A stretch of DNA of 64,000 bases. Origin: Nonomuraea montanisoli (lineage in GTDB: Bacteria > Actinomycetota > Actinomycetes > Streptosporangiales > Streptosporangiaceae). How positions within the stretch are numbered: position 1 is the stretch's first letter; the number at the start of each line of letters is the position of its first letter. Location of the stretch: positions 62,001-126,000 of the forward strand of contig NZ_JABWGN010000005.1 in NCBI RefSeq assembly GCF_013363975.1, read 5' to 3'. Of the stretch, positions 25,817-35,217 are shown piece by piece. The notes under the pieces were generated by a model that had not been told where the DNA came from, did no database searches, and worked only from the letters and a program-made list of their open reading frames with translations. Made by a program: the position numbers and the translations under genes.

Positions 25817-25892
25817 GGGGCGTTAGCTCAATTGGCAGAGCTGCGGACTTTTAATCCGTAGGTTCCGGGTTCGAGCCCCGGGCGCCCTACCA
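25817..25892 (+). tRNA. tRNA-Lys (TTT)
   Basis: Acceptor GGGGCGT/GCGCCCT (first pair G-U), TAGCTCAATTGGC in the D arm, anticodon loop CTTTTAA (TTT), T loop TTCGAGC, and an encoded CCA. Its 3' half serves as a likely attachment site, because a partial copy occurs 864 bp downstream. Confidence 0.95.
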
Positions 25893-25937
25893 CTCCTCGC
25901 CTCGCGTCCGAAGCAGCCGTGTGCCAGTCGTCGCGGA

Positions 25938-26207
25938 ATGTACGCGGAATGGATCTCGGTGCGTTTTCCCAGGTCGGCTCCGGGATTCGGCGGCGTTCCG
26001 GAGGCATTCCCCGAACTCATGGGCCGGGCGCACGAGATGTCAGCCTGGTTCGCGCTCGTCGAAGGCCGCTATGAGGACGTCGTCGACGCCGCCCGGATGG
26101 GACACGCTGTCGCCGGCCAGACCAGCGCCATGGTGCAGCTCACCTTGCAGGAAGCCCGCGGCCTGGCTCGCATCGGTGACGGCATCAGGCCGCACGCGCG
26201 ATCGTGA
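25938..26207 (+). pseudogene. C-terminal fragment of a TPR-type regulator
   Basis: The open stretch encodes RAHEMSAWFALVEGRYEDVV, then DAARMGHAVAGQTSAM, then VQLTLQEARGLARIGDG. This pattern is typical of the C-terminal helical repeats of actinobacterial Xre-type regulators, in which each protein is about 400 residues long. Only about 60 matching residues remain, with no HTH. It begins just after tRNA-Lys and overlaps the end of the next remnant on the opposite strand, so it is a truncated copy trapped between the tRNA and the partial repeat. Confidence 0.5.
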
Positions 26208-26711
26208 CGATCGATCGGCTGGTATCGGAGACGGTCTCATGCTGCCAGCCGCCGTACTGTGCCTCGATCTCGAAGCCCGCCTCGTGCAGGAATGCGCCAA
26301 GCTTCGATACATCCAGGAATCGCATGCTCGCCCGATCGACGCGTAGGACGGTGCCGTCATGAGCGCTGGTGGTTTCGGTGACGGTCACCACGTCGTCGAC
26401 CACCGACTCGACCTGGTGTGACACGTGAAGCGTGCGCCCGCTGCCCTCCACGACCTCGCTGGCGTTCGACGGCTTCCACTCCTCCCACTCGCGCACCTGC
26501 GGGTTACGCGTGTCGAAGGCGAACCGACCGCCGTCACGTAGCGCCCTCCTGATCGCGATCAGCGACGCGGACAGCTCTCCATCGGTCACGAAGCACTGGA
26601 AGGCATTACTGGCCATAGTCGTTAGGTCGAATTCGCGATCCCAGGATGCGTCCGCCGCAACGCCGGCAACCCACTCGATGTCCGTGCGACGCAGGTCATA
26701 GACACGTCCCG
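26185..26711 (-). pseudogene. SAM-dependent methyltransferase, N-terminus lost
   Basis: The minus-strand frame is open from 26711, next to the tRNA-like repeat, to the stop at 26185. It contains WDREFDLTTMASNAFQCFVT (motif II/III region) and ALRDGGRFAFDTRNPQVREW of a class I methyltransferase, followed by the usual C-terminal beta domain. The N-terminal SAM-binding motif (D-x-G-x-G) is missing. A start at ATG 26616 would give 143 residues, but the homologous frame continues upstream to the repeat, which shows that the gene was cut there. Confidence 0.65.
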
Positions 26712-26741
26712 CTTGTAGTCCGTAGGTTCCGGGTTCGAGCC
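26712..26741 (+). repeat. Partial copy of tRNA-Lys 3' half (att-like)
   Basis: These 30 nt match tRNA-Lys positions 25848-25877 at 28 of 30 sites, covering the anticodon loop to the T loop. Integrating elements leave such 3'-tRNA duplications at their far end. The copy borders a methyltransferase cut at exactly this point. Confidence 0.65.
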
Positions 26742-26802
26742 ATCGGCCTCAAGAGCCCTGAAGCAAAGCCCCAAGGCGTCGAAACTCCCTCGAGGCATCC
26801 GA

Positions 26803-27747
26803 TCAAAAGCGAATTGCGGTTCCGCCCAGTAGCCGCTCCTCGGCGAGTTCGTCCCACAACCGGTCGGGGACGGGCGCGGCGACCAGGGCGGCGTTGCGAC
26901 GGACTTCCTCGGCGGACCGGACTCCCACCACCACGGAGGTGACCGCAGGGTGGCGGAGCGGGAAGGCGAGCGCGGCCTGCGGAAGGGTGACTCCGTGGCT
27001 CTCGCACACTGCGGCGATTCGCCGCGCCCGCTTCAGCAGCTCGTCGGATGCGGGCGCGTAGTCGTAGGTGCCCTGCGGGTCGTGGGTGGCCAGCAGCCCG
27101 CTGTTGAACACGCCTGCCGCGAGCACGGACACCCCGCGTTCCAAGCAGAGCGCCAGCAGTCCCGCCTCGGCTGACTGGTCGAGCAGGGTGTAGCGGCCGG
27201 CGAGCATGACCAGGTCGACGTCGGTTTCGCGGACGGCACGGGCGAGCGGCTGCCACCGGTTCATACCGACGCCGACACCCTTGACGACTCCCTGGTCGCG
27301 CAGCTCCAGCAGGGCGGGCACAGCCTCGTCGACTGCCTGTCGCCAGTGGTCGTCGGGGTCGTGTACGAGTGCGATGTCGATCGAGGAGAGACCCAGGCGG
27401 TCAAGGCTGTCCTCCAGCGAGCGGCGCACGCCCTCGGCGGAGAAGTCCCACACCCGCCGGTGGTCTGCGGGCACGTCGAAACCCTGGTCGTCACGGCCGC
27501 CGCCCTCGGCAGGGACCAGCAACCGGCCCACCTTGGTGGAGAGCCTGAACGACTCGCGGGGTCTACTGGCCAGGAAGGCGCCGAGCCGCCGTTCCGACAG
27601 CCCGAGGCCGTAGTGCGGCGCGGTGTCGAACAGCCGGATGCCCGCCTCCCAGGCGGCCTCGATCGCTTCTTCGGCCTGGGCGTCGGAGACGGCGGAGAAC
27701 AGGTTGCCGATCGGCGCGGCACCGAAGCCGTACGGGGTGAGTTCCAT
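26803..27747 (-). CDS. Aldo/keto reductase, probable L-fucose dehydrogenase
   Basis: The 314-residue TIM-barrel protein has the aldo/keto reductase signatures: GIRLFDTAPHYGLGLSERRL (Asp and Tyr of the tetrad), STKVGRLL (Lys), IALVHDPDD (His) and SVVVGVRSAEEV for NAD(P). The form resembles L-fucose/D-threo-aldose 1-dehydrogenases. In the operon it would oxidise L-fucose to L-fucono-lactone. It is the last gene of the fucose operon, 32 bp after the SDR gene. Confidence 0.85.
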   Translation of the reverse strand: MELTPYGFGAAPIGNLFSAVSDAQAEEAIEAAWEAGIRLFDTAPHYGLGLSERRLGAFLASRPRESFRLSTKVGRLLVPAEGGGRDDQGFDVPADHRRVWDFSAEGVRRSLEDSLDRLGLSSIDIALVHDPDDHWRQAVDEAVPALLELRDQGVVKGVGVGMNRWQPLARAVRETDVDLVMLAGRYTLLDQSAEAGLLALCLERGVSVLAAGVFNSGLLATHDPQGTYDYAPASDELLKRARRIAAVCESHGVTLPQAALAFPLRHPAVTSVVVGVRSAEEVRRNAALVAAPVPDRLWDELAEERLLGGTAIRF

Positions 27748-27779
27748 GGTGGCCAATCTGCGGCGCGAACGGTGCGAGA

Positions 27780-28525
<746 letters not shown>

Positions 28526-28529
<4 letters not shown>

Positions 28530-29374
28530 GGCGCTTCCTTCACGGTCGAACGCTGGCGGCCGAGCCCGTCGATCTCCAACTCGACGACGTCGCCGGGCGC
28601 CAGGTAGGGGAAGCGGCCGGACAGGGCGACACCCGCGGGGGTTCCCGTGTTGACGAGGTCACCCGGGTCCAGCACGGTGAACTGCGACAGGTGCCAGATC
28701 AGGCAGGCGACATCGAAGATCATGTCGGCGGTGGTGGAATCCTGGCGCGGCTCGCCGTTCACCCACGAGCGCAGTCCCAGCGTGCCGGGAGCCTCGTCCG
28801 GAATGACCAGCCAGGGGCCGAGCGGGTTGAAGGTCTCGCTGCTCTTGCCCTTGGACCACTGGCCACCCGACAGCTCCAGTTGGAACGCGCGCTCGGAGAC
28901 GTCGTTGGAGACCGCGTATCCGGCCACGCACGCCAGCGCCTCCGCCGGGGAGTCCAGGTAGCGGGCGGTGCGGCCGATCACGACGGCCAGCTCGACCTCC
29001 CAGTCCGTCTTGACCGAGCCGCGCGGCAGCATGATGTCATCGAACGGCCCGACCACGGTGTTCGGCGGCTTGTAGAACACCACCGGCGACTCCGGCGGGG
29101 CGCTGCCCGACTCGGCGGCGTGCGCGGCGTAGTTCATGCCGATGCACACGACCGCGCCAGGCCGGGCGATCGGCGCGCCGACCCGCAGCCCGGTCACGTC
29201 GAGCTCCGGCAGGTCGCCCGCCTCGTGCGCCAGCCGTACCCGATCGAGACCTCCCGACGCCAGGAACGCGCCGTCGATGTCGGCCGTCACCGCCGTCAGG
29301 TCGTGGTAGGTGCCGGTGCCGTCCAGCAACACCGGCCGCTCCGACCCTGCGGGCCCGATGCGTAGCAACTTCAT
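28526..29374 (-). CDS. FAH-family hydrolase, probable 2,4-diketo-3-deoxy-L-fuconate hydrolase
   Basis: The 282-residue protein has the fumarylacetoacetate hydrolase fold with CIGMNYAAHAAESG, then KPPNTVVGP, the metal ligands in DWEVELAVVIGR, and GYAVSNDVSERAFQLE. This branch cleaves the C-C bond of 2,4-diketo-3-deoxy acids. In the fucose pathway the products are pyruvate and L-lactate. It is coupled by ATGA overlaps to both neighbours. Confidence 0.87.
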
Positions 29375-30213
29375 TCGTCAACCTCTGGTTTGGGCAGGGC
29401 ATACACATGCCGGGCGGTTCCGGCGAAGACGGCGTCACGTTCGGACGTGCTCAGCTCCGCGGTGAGGGTTTCGGCAAGAGCCACTACCTCGCCGTACGAA
29501 GCGGCGAGCTCGCAGACCGGCCAGTCGGACCCGAACATCACCCGTTCGGGTCCGAAGCAGTCGAACACATGCGAGGCGTAGGGGGCGATGCCGGTGCTGC
29601 TCCAGGAGGTCCACGACGCCACGGTGACCAGGCCGGAGAGCTTGCAGCTGACATTGGGCAGTGCGGCCAGGGCGCGGATCTCCCCGGCCCAGGGTTCGAG
29701 GCCCCCGGCGGCGATCGGCGGACCGCCGGCGTGGTCGAGGACGAATCGCACCTCGGGGAGCCGCTGGGCCACCGATCGCGCGACAGGCAGCTGATCGTGC
29801 CGTACCAGGAGGTCGTAGGCCAGCCCGGCCGTGCCGAGGTGGTCGAGACCGCGCATCACTGCGGGCCTGGCCAGCCATTCGCGGTCCGGCTCGTCCTGCA
29901 CTTGATGACGGATGCCGACCAGCGGTCCGGTCAGACCGGCCAGGCTGTCGCCGACCGCCGGGTCGGCGAGGTCGACCCAGCCGACCACTCCGGCGATGAG
30001 CCCGCCGGAGTCCGCCGCGACGGCCAGGAACTCCTGGGTCTCCTCCAGCGAGGAGACCGTCTGCACCAGGACGGTGCGGTTCACGTCGGCCGCGCTCGTC
30101 GCGCTGCGCAGATCGTCGATGCCGTACGGCCTGCGCAGCGGGTCCAGTCCCGCCATCCATGGATAGACGCGGTCGCGGGGATCCCAGAGATGGTGGTGGG
30201 CGTCGATCCTCAC
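29371..30213 (-). CDS. Amidohydrolase, probable L-fuconolactonase
   Basis: The 280-residue TIM-barrel amidohydrolase_2 protein starts at GTG 30213 (RIDAHHHLWDPRDRVYPWM). It has the HxH metal pair near the N-terminus, FVLDHAGGP, KLSGLV and the closing Asp motif VMFGSDWPV. This cog3618 branch contains L-fucono-1,5-lactonases that open the lactone to L-fuconate. The start lies within the mutarotase stop (GTGA), so the genes are coupled. Confidence 0.9.
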   Translation of the reverse strand: MRIDAHHHLWDPRDRVYPWMAGLDPLRRPYGIDDLRSATSAADVNRTVLVQTVSSLEETQEFLAVAADSGGLIAGVVGWVDLADPAVGDSLAGLTGPLVGIRHQVQDEPDREWLARPAVMRGLDHLGTAGLAYDLLVRHDQLPVARSVAQRLPEVRFVLDHAGGPPIAAGGLEPWAGEIRALAALPNVSCKLSGLVTVASWTSWSSTGIAPYASHVFDCFGPERVMFGSDWPVCELAASYGEVVALAETLTAELSTSERDAVFAGTARHVYALPKPEVDE

Positions 30214-30515
30214 GGCAACTGCCAGACCAGGTGCGGGAGGGCGGCGGCGGGGTCGAAGTCGCCGTCCAGGAGCAGGTTGATCCTGGCCTGCCACGCCTTG
30301 TCCGCCGGGTGGTCCCGCAGGTGCTCCTTGAGGCGCTCGTAGTCCTCCACCTCTACCAGGTGGAACAGGTCGAGCCCGGACCGCCAGATCCGCCAGCTGT
30401 GCACGCCGCCCTCCCGGAGGGCGGCGTCCAGGTCGTCGGGAATGACCGCGTGGACCGCCTCGTACTCGGTCTCCTTGCCCGGCTTGAGCCGGGTGTGCAG
30501 GACTAGCGTCTGCAT
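30210..30515 (-). CDS. RhaM/FucU-type L-rhamnose/L-fucose mutarotase
   Basis: The 101-residue dimeric alpha/beta-barrel protein has the L-rhamnose mutarotase pattern: LHTRLKPGKETEYEAVHAVI, then LREGGVHSWRIWRSGLDLFH, then VEDYERL. It interconverts the anomers of a 6-deoxy sugar so that the dehydrogenase receives the right form. ATG 30515 follows AGGAGG. Within this operon the substrate is most likely L-fucose. Confidence 0.88.
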   Translation of the reverse strand: MQTLVLHTRLKPGKETEYEAVHAVIPDDLDAALREGGVHSWRIWRSGLDLFHLVEVEDYERLKEHLRDHPADKAWQARINLLLDGDFDPAAALPHLVWQLP

Positions 30516-30589
30516 CAGGCCTCCTGCCAGATCTTCCCCTGCGGGAAGAAGTAGGCATTGATCGACGAGGTGTGGATGGTTCGGGCCTG

Positions 30590-32788
30590 TCATCGCTCCC
30601 CGAGCACTTCCACCTCCGACATGACCAGGTAGTCCGTACCGGCGAGCTGAACGCGGACATAGCGCCCGTTGGCGTTGACCGGGACCTCGGTGGGACGGCC
30701 CGCGGCGGCCGACTGATGCACCGCGTGCACTCCAGGGGTCCTGAGCGCCTCGTCCAGCGAGGCGGGAAGCGGGTGGTCGGAGGTCAGGACATAGTAGTCG
30801 CGCAGCCTTTCCATGCAGCAGTCGTCGCGATTCCACACGCGAACGGAGTTGATCGACTTGGCCGCGCCCAGGTCGACCTGCCACCACGGTTGCGGCTCCA
30901 GTCCGGTGTGCGACAGGGAGTGATCACTGTGGGCGCCGCTGGTGTTGCCGTCGACAGCCAGGTTGGGCGGCCCGTCGTAGGCGACGCTGGACTGGCTGGC
31001 GGGCGCGTTCAGCGCCAGGTTGGCGCGGGTCACCTCGACAGGAGTCGTGACGTGCGTGGACAAGCCGTCCACGTGGACGGTCGTGTCGATCTGGTATCGG
31101 GCGTATTCGGCGTCAGGCGCCACGCTCATCGTGGTGCTCAGCTTGCGCGTCTGGCCCGGCTTCAGGAACTGCTCGCGGAAGGCGTCCGGTTGGAAGGTGA
31201 ACGGTCCGTCCGTCCTGACCCGGATGTCGGCCAGGGGGATCTGCCGGTCGCCGGTGTTGGTGACAGCGATGTCGACCGGGGCGGTCTTGCCGCGTTCGAT
31301 GCGGGCGGGCGCGGTGACGCCCGAGCGGATGAGGGAGGCTCCTGGTGTGTCGAACTTGAACACGTAGGCGTGCTTCAGCGTGGTCGATGCCGGCAGGTCG
31401 ACGATCAGCCGCCCGTTCTGCTGCCGCCACGGCAGCGGCTTGCCGTCCCCGCCGAGGAGGGTCACCTTGGTACCCGGCCTGACGGGCAGGGTGTCGGCGA
31501 GTTCGAGCGTACGGCCCGGCCAGTTCAGGGCCGTGACGTAGAGGGCGTTCTGCCTGGTGGTGAAGCGCACGGGCACGTTCGCCGTCTTGTCCTCGAAGTC
31601 GTTCCAGTAGGTGGTGCCGCGGATCGCCTCGCCGTTGGTCCGCATCCAGGCGCCGAGGTCGCGCAGGACCTGCTGCTGGTACTCGGGAATGGTGCCGTCG
31701 ACGCGCGGCGACATGTTCAGCAGCAGGTTGCCGTTCTTGCTGACGATGTCGACGAACATGTCCACGATCGTCTCGGAGGTGAGCTGCCGGTACGGCGGGC
31801 GGATGTCGAACCAGCCCTGGATGGTCTCTGCGGTCTCCCATTTGAACGGCTCGATCGAGGCCAGCTTGGTCCGCTCCGGCGTCAGATAGTCGGGCTGGCG
31901 GCGGCCCGAGTGCTCGCCGGGCGCGTCGGTGAGCTTGCACCGGTTGTTGATCAGGACTTCCTTGGGCTGGTCCCGGTTCTTCGCCTGGTTGTAGTAGTGC
32001 GCGACGGTGGGGGCCAGGTTCCAGTAGGCGGTGTTGCGCACCCAGTCGCCGTCGCACCAGATGAGGTCGGGATCGTAGGTGTCGATCAGCTCGGTCATCT
32101 GGTCGTTCATGAACGCGGGGTAGCTCTCGACCGGCTTGTACCCGGTGTACGGGATCTCCTGGCCGGTGTAGGGGTTGCGCGGCTGCTTGCCGGTCTCCGC
32201 GGGGTTGAGCCACTCCCACAGCGAGTAGTAGGCACCCCGCCTGAGCTCGGGCGCCCGCTTCTTCGCCGCGGCGAACAGCTCCCCGACCAGGTCCCGGTGC
32301 GGCGGCTGGACCACCGAGTTGCGGTCGGAGTACTTGCTGGGGAACAGGGAGTATCCGTCGTGGTGCTTGGTGGTCAGCACGAAGTAGCCGGCGCCGGAGT
32401 CCTTGATCAGGTCCACCCACGATTCCGGGTCGAACCTGGTCGGCTGGAAGTCCTTGAAGAAGTCGTCGTAGTTGACGTTCTCACCGTATTTCTCCCGGTG
32501 GAACTTCCAGGTCGCGGAGTTCGGGGTGTTCATCGAGTTCTGGTACCACTCGTCCTGGCCGGGGACACTGGTCGGCCCCCAGTGGATGAAGACGCCGAGT
32601 TTGGTGTCGTTGAACCAGGCGGGCGCCTGGTGCCGGGACAGCGACTCCAGAGTGGGTTCGAAATCGGGAGTCGTCGCCATGGAGGGAGTTGTCGCCATGG
32701 AGGGAGTTGTCACCGTGGAGGGAGTTGTCACCGTGGAGGGAGTTGTCGCCATGGAGAGGGTGAGGAGTAAGGCGAGGCCTACGTTCAT
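30590..32788 (-). CDS. Secreted GH29 alpha-L-fucosidase with F-type lectin domain
   Basis: The 732-residue enzyme has a short hydrophobic leader (2-13) and a Thr/Pro repeat (14-41). The GH29 catalytic domain follows: WFNDTKLGVFIHWGPTSVPG, then TTKHHDGYSLFPSKYSD, and the nucleophile Asp246 in WCDGDW. A beta domain follows, then an NPCBM/F5-8-like C-terminal domain from about 595. That domain has His627, Arg654, Asp656 and Arg661 in the exact F-type lectin pattern H-X26-R-X-D-X4-R/K, with the adjacent CysCys (657-658) seen in fucolectins. So the enzyme binds and cleaves terminal fucose outside the cell. The leader lacks basic residues, so the export route is uncertain. Confidence 0.92.
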   Translation of the reverse strand: MNVGLALLLTLSMATTPSTVTTPSTVTTPSMATTPSMATTPDFEPTLESLSRHQAPAWFNDTKLGVFIHWGPTSVPGQDEWYQNSMNTPNSATWKFHREKYGENVNYDDFFKDFQPTRFDPESWVDLIKDSGAGYFVLTTKHHDGYSLFPSKYSDRNSVVQPPHRDLVGELFAAAKKRAPELRRGAYYSLWEWLNPAETGKQPRNPYTGQEIPYTGYKPVESYPAFMNDQMTELIDTYDPDLIWCDGDWVRNTAYWNLAPTVAHYYNQAKNRDQPKEVLINNRCKLTDAPGEHSGRRQPDYLTPERTKLASIEPFKWETAETIQGWFDIRPPYRQLTSETIVDMFVDIVSKNGNLLLNMSPRVDGTIPEYQQQVLRDLGAWMRTNGEAIRGTTYWNDFEDKTANVPVRFTTRQNALYVTALNWPGRTLELADTLPVRPGTKVTLLGGDGKPLPWRQQNGRLIVDLPASTTLKHAYVFKFDTPGASLIRSGVTAPARIERGKTAPVDIAVTNTGDRQIPLADIRVRTDGPFTFQPDAFREQFLKPGQTRKLSTTMSVAPDAEYARYQIDTTVHVDGLSTHVTTPVEVTRANLALNAPASQSSVAYDGPPNLAVDGNTSGAHSDHSLSHTGLEPQPWWQVDLGAAKSINSVRVWNRDDCCMERLRDYYVLTSDHPLPASLDEALRTPGVHAVHQSAAAGRPTEVPVNANGRYVRVQLAGTDYLVMSEVEVLGER
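32676..32756 (-). repeat. 18-bp tandem repeat in the fucosidase leader
   Basis: Four and a half copies of an 18-bp unit (two versions, GCCATG... and ACCGTG..., each ending GAGGGAGTTGTC on the plus strand) encode the six-residue repeats TTPSTV and TTPSMA. The unit boundaries differ only at three bases. Slippage could change linker length between strains. Confidence 0.85.
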
Positions 32789-32791
32789 GGC

Positions 32792-34291
32792 TCAGATCTC
32801 CTTTGAGTGAATGAGCCTGATCACGGCTTGGCTGGTCCGGTCGTAGTGGTGGTCGTTGTCGAGCTCGCCGCGTATCCGGAAGTCGCGCATCACCAGCACG
32901 CGATCGGCCAGCGTGATCATCTCGGCCAGGTCACTGGTGATGAGCAGGATGGCCATGCCATCGGCGGCGAGCCCCCAGATCAGCTCGTGGAAGGCGCCCT
33001 TGGTACGCACGTCGATGCCGACGGTCGGCTCGTCGATGATGAGGATCTCTGTCTCGGCCGCGAGCCACTTGGCCAGCGACACCTTCTGCTGGTTCCCGCC
33101 GGACAGCTGCCCGGCGAGCTGGCGGGACGAGGCGAGCTTGATGCCGAGCCGGTCCACCCACATGCTGACCAGCTCGCCCTCGCGGGCCGGCGACACGTGG
33201 CCGAGCGCGCCGGCGATGCGCCCCCAGACGGTCACGGCGATGTTGCGCGAGACCGGCTGGTCGAGGAAGAGGCCCTCCTCCTTGCGGTTCTCGGTCACGT
33301 AACCGATCCGGTGCTTGGCCAGGGCCTGCCGTACGTCCTTGATGACCACGTTCTTTCCGCGCACCCGCACCGAGCCCGACTCGATGGGCTCGAGTCCGAG
33401 CAGTGCCTTGGCCAGCTCCGACCGGCCGGATCCGACCAGGCCGTAGAGTCCGACGATCTCGCCCGGCCGGACGGAGAGCGAGACCTCGCGGTGGCCGGCC
33501 GCCGTCGAGATCCGGTCCAGCTCAAGTACGGCGGGCTGGGTGGCAGGCGGGCGCGGCGGGAACGACAGGGCCTCCCGCGAGCGGCCCACCATGAGATCGA
33601 TCAGGTCGTCCCTGGCGTGATCGGCGATCGGCTCGGCGTCCAGCACCGTGCGGCCGTCGCGCAGGACGGTGACGGTGTCGCAGATCGCGAAGACCTCCTC
33701 CAGCTTGTGGCTGACGAAGAGCACCCCCGCCCCGGAGTCGGCGAGCTTGCGGACGACGGTGAACAGCAGCTCCGCCTCCGCCGGGCTGACCGAGGCGGTG
33801 GGTTCGTCGAGCAGCAGCACGCGGCTCTCGCCGTACAGGGCCTTGGCGATCTCGACGAGCTGCCGTTGAGCGACCGACAGCCTGTCGACCCGCACATCGG
33901 GGTCGAGGTCGACGTCGAGCAGACCGAGGATGCGCCGGGCCTCCGCCCGCATGTGCGCCCGGTCGACCAGGCCGCGCCGTATCGGAAGCCGCTGCAGGGC
34001 GATGTTCTCGGCCACCGAGAAGGCGGGGATGAGGTTGCGTTCCTGATGGACCGCGCCGATCCCGGCCTGCGCCGCCTCGGTCGGCGATCTCAGCGTCACC
34101 GCCTCACCGCCGATGAGCAGGCGGCCCTGGTCGGGGCGCTGCACTCCGGTGAGGATCTTGATGAGGGTCGACTTGCCCGCGCCGTTCTCGCCCAGCAGGG
34201 CGTGCACGGAGCCGGCTTCCAGCCGCAGGCTCGCACCGTCGAGGGCGCGGACGCCGGGAAAGACCTTCACCAGCTGGTCTGCGACGATCAC
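32792..34291 (-). CDS. Sugar ABC transporter ATP-binding protein (RbsA type)
   Basis: The 499-residue protein has two nucleotide-binding halves. The first has GENGAGKST (Walker A), a degenerate signature (LSVAQRQL) and LLLDEPTAS. The second has the degenerate P-loop GLVGSGRSE, as usual in RbsA-type proteins, with LSGGNQQKV and LIIDEPTVG. It would power both permeases. It is 3 bp from the fucosidase gene and overlaps the permease gene by 4 bp. The import of L-fucose is inferred from the operon. Confidence 0.92.
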   Translation of the reverse strand: MIVADQLVKVFPGVRALDGASLRLEAGSVHALLGENGAGKSTLIKILTGVQRPDQGRLLIGGEAVTLRSPTEAAQAGIGAVHQERNLIPAFSVAENIALQRLPIRRGLVDRAHMRAEARRILGLLDVDLDPDVRVDRLSVAQRQLVEIAKALYGESRVLLLDEPTASVSPAEAELLFTVVRKLADSGAGVLFVSHKLEEVFAICDTVTVLRDGRTVLDAEPIADHARDDLIDLMVGRSREALSFPPRPPATQPAVLELDRISTAAGHREVSLSVRPGEIVGLYGLVGSGRSELAKALLGLEPIESGSVRVRGKNVVIKDVRQALAKHRIGYVTENRKEEGLFLDQPVSRNIAVTVWGRIAGALGHVSPAREGELVSMWVDRLGIKLASSRQLAGQLSGGNQQKVSLAKWLAAETEILIIDEPTVGIDVRTKGAFHELIWGLAADGMAILLITSDLAEMITLADRVLVMRDFRIRGELDNDHHYDRTSQAVIRLIHSKEI

Positions 34292-35217
34292 GATGAACCC
34301 CCTGACCGGCGCGTCTCACGCGCGCGGGTGAGCACGACCGTGCCGAGCACGACGGCGCCGACCACGAAGTTCACCCAGCTCGGCTGGAGGGAGAACTCTG
34401 CGCGCGCGCTGTCGACGAGGCGCACGATGAACGCCGCCAGCACAGTGCCGAGCACCACGGCCGTGCCGCCGGTGAGCACCGCGCCGCCGATGATCGGGGC
34501 GGCGAAGCTGGGCAGCAGCCAGTCCCCGCCGATGCTTCTGTTGACACCGGGAGAGACAGCCACCGTCACCACGGCCGTGATGGCGACCACCAGACCCGAC
34601 AGGGTGTGCGCGAGGATGACGGAGCGGTCGTTGGAGACGCCTGACAGCGTGGCGGCCAGCGGGTTCGAGCCGGAGGCCAGCATCCTACGGCCCGGCGCCG
34701 CGGCCCTGAAGAACATCGCGACCAGCGCGGCCACGCCCAGAGCGAGCAGGAAGACGAGTGGGATGTTCAGGACGGACGCCTGGCCGAACTCCTTCAGGCC
34801 GGGTGAGTAGTCACTGACGGTTCGGGTCCCGACCAGGCGGTACTGCGCGCCGATCAGGATCGTCATCGTGGCGAGCGTGACGATGAACCCGTTGATACGG
34901 GTGAACACCACCAGCGCACCCGTCAGCGCGCCGACGGCCGCGCCGAGCGCCAGCCCGATCACGATGGCGGCTGGGGCGGGAACGCCGAGATCGGCCATGA
35001 GCACACCCATCGCGCAGGCGAGGAACCCGCCGAGCGCGCCGACGGCCAGGTTGAGCTGGCCGACGCTCAGCGCGATCATCTGGGCCAGGCCGATCAGCAC
35101 CGGCACGGGCAGGAACTGGAAGAAGGTCTGCACGGCGTTGCCGGAGGCGAACGCCCCGCCTGACGCCACCACGAGCGAGAGGTAGCCGGCGACACAGATC
35201 GCGATGAGCATCCTCAC
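34288..35217 (-). CDS. Sugar ABC transporter permease 1
   Basis: A 309-residue RbsC-type permease with about ten hydrophobic segments and the typical cytoplasmic loop GSNPLAATLSGVSNDR. GTG 35217 is chosen because it overlaps the stop of permease 2 by 4 nt; longer frames upstream read through that gene. It probably pairs with permease 2 as a heterodimer, since two permease genes follow each other. Confidence 0.9.
   Translation of the reverse strand: MRMLIAICVAGYLSLVVASGGAFASGNAVQTFFQFLPVPVLIGLAQMIALSVGQLNLAVGALGGFLACAMGVLMADLGVPAPAAIVIGLALGAAVGALTGALVVFTRINGFIVTLATMTILIGAQYRLVGTRTVSDYSPGLKEFGQASVLNIPLVFLLALGVAALVAMFFRAAAPGRRMLASGSNPLAATLSGVSNDRSVILAHTLSGLVVAITAVVTVAVSPGVNRSIGGDWLLPSFAAPIIGGAVLTGGTAVVLGTVLAAFIVRLVDSARAEFSLQPSWVNFVVGAVVLGTVVLTRARETRRSGGSS

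Noticed and set aside
32676..32756. CRISPR-like array of short repeats
   Set aside because: The repeats are adjacent, without spacers, and encode an in-frame Thr/Pro linker. No cas genes are present.
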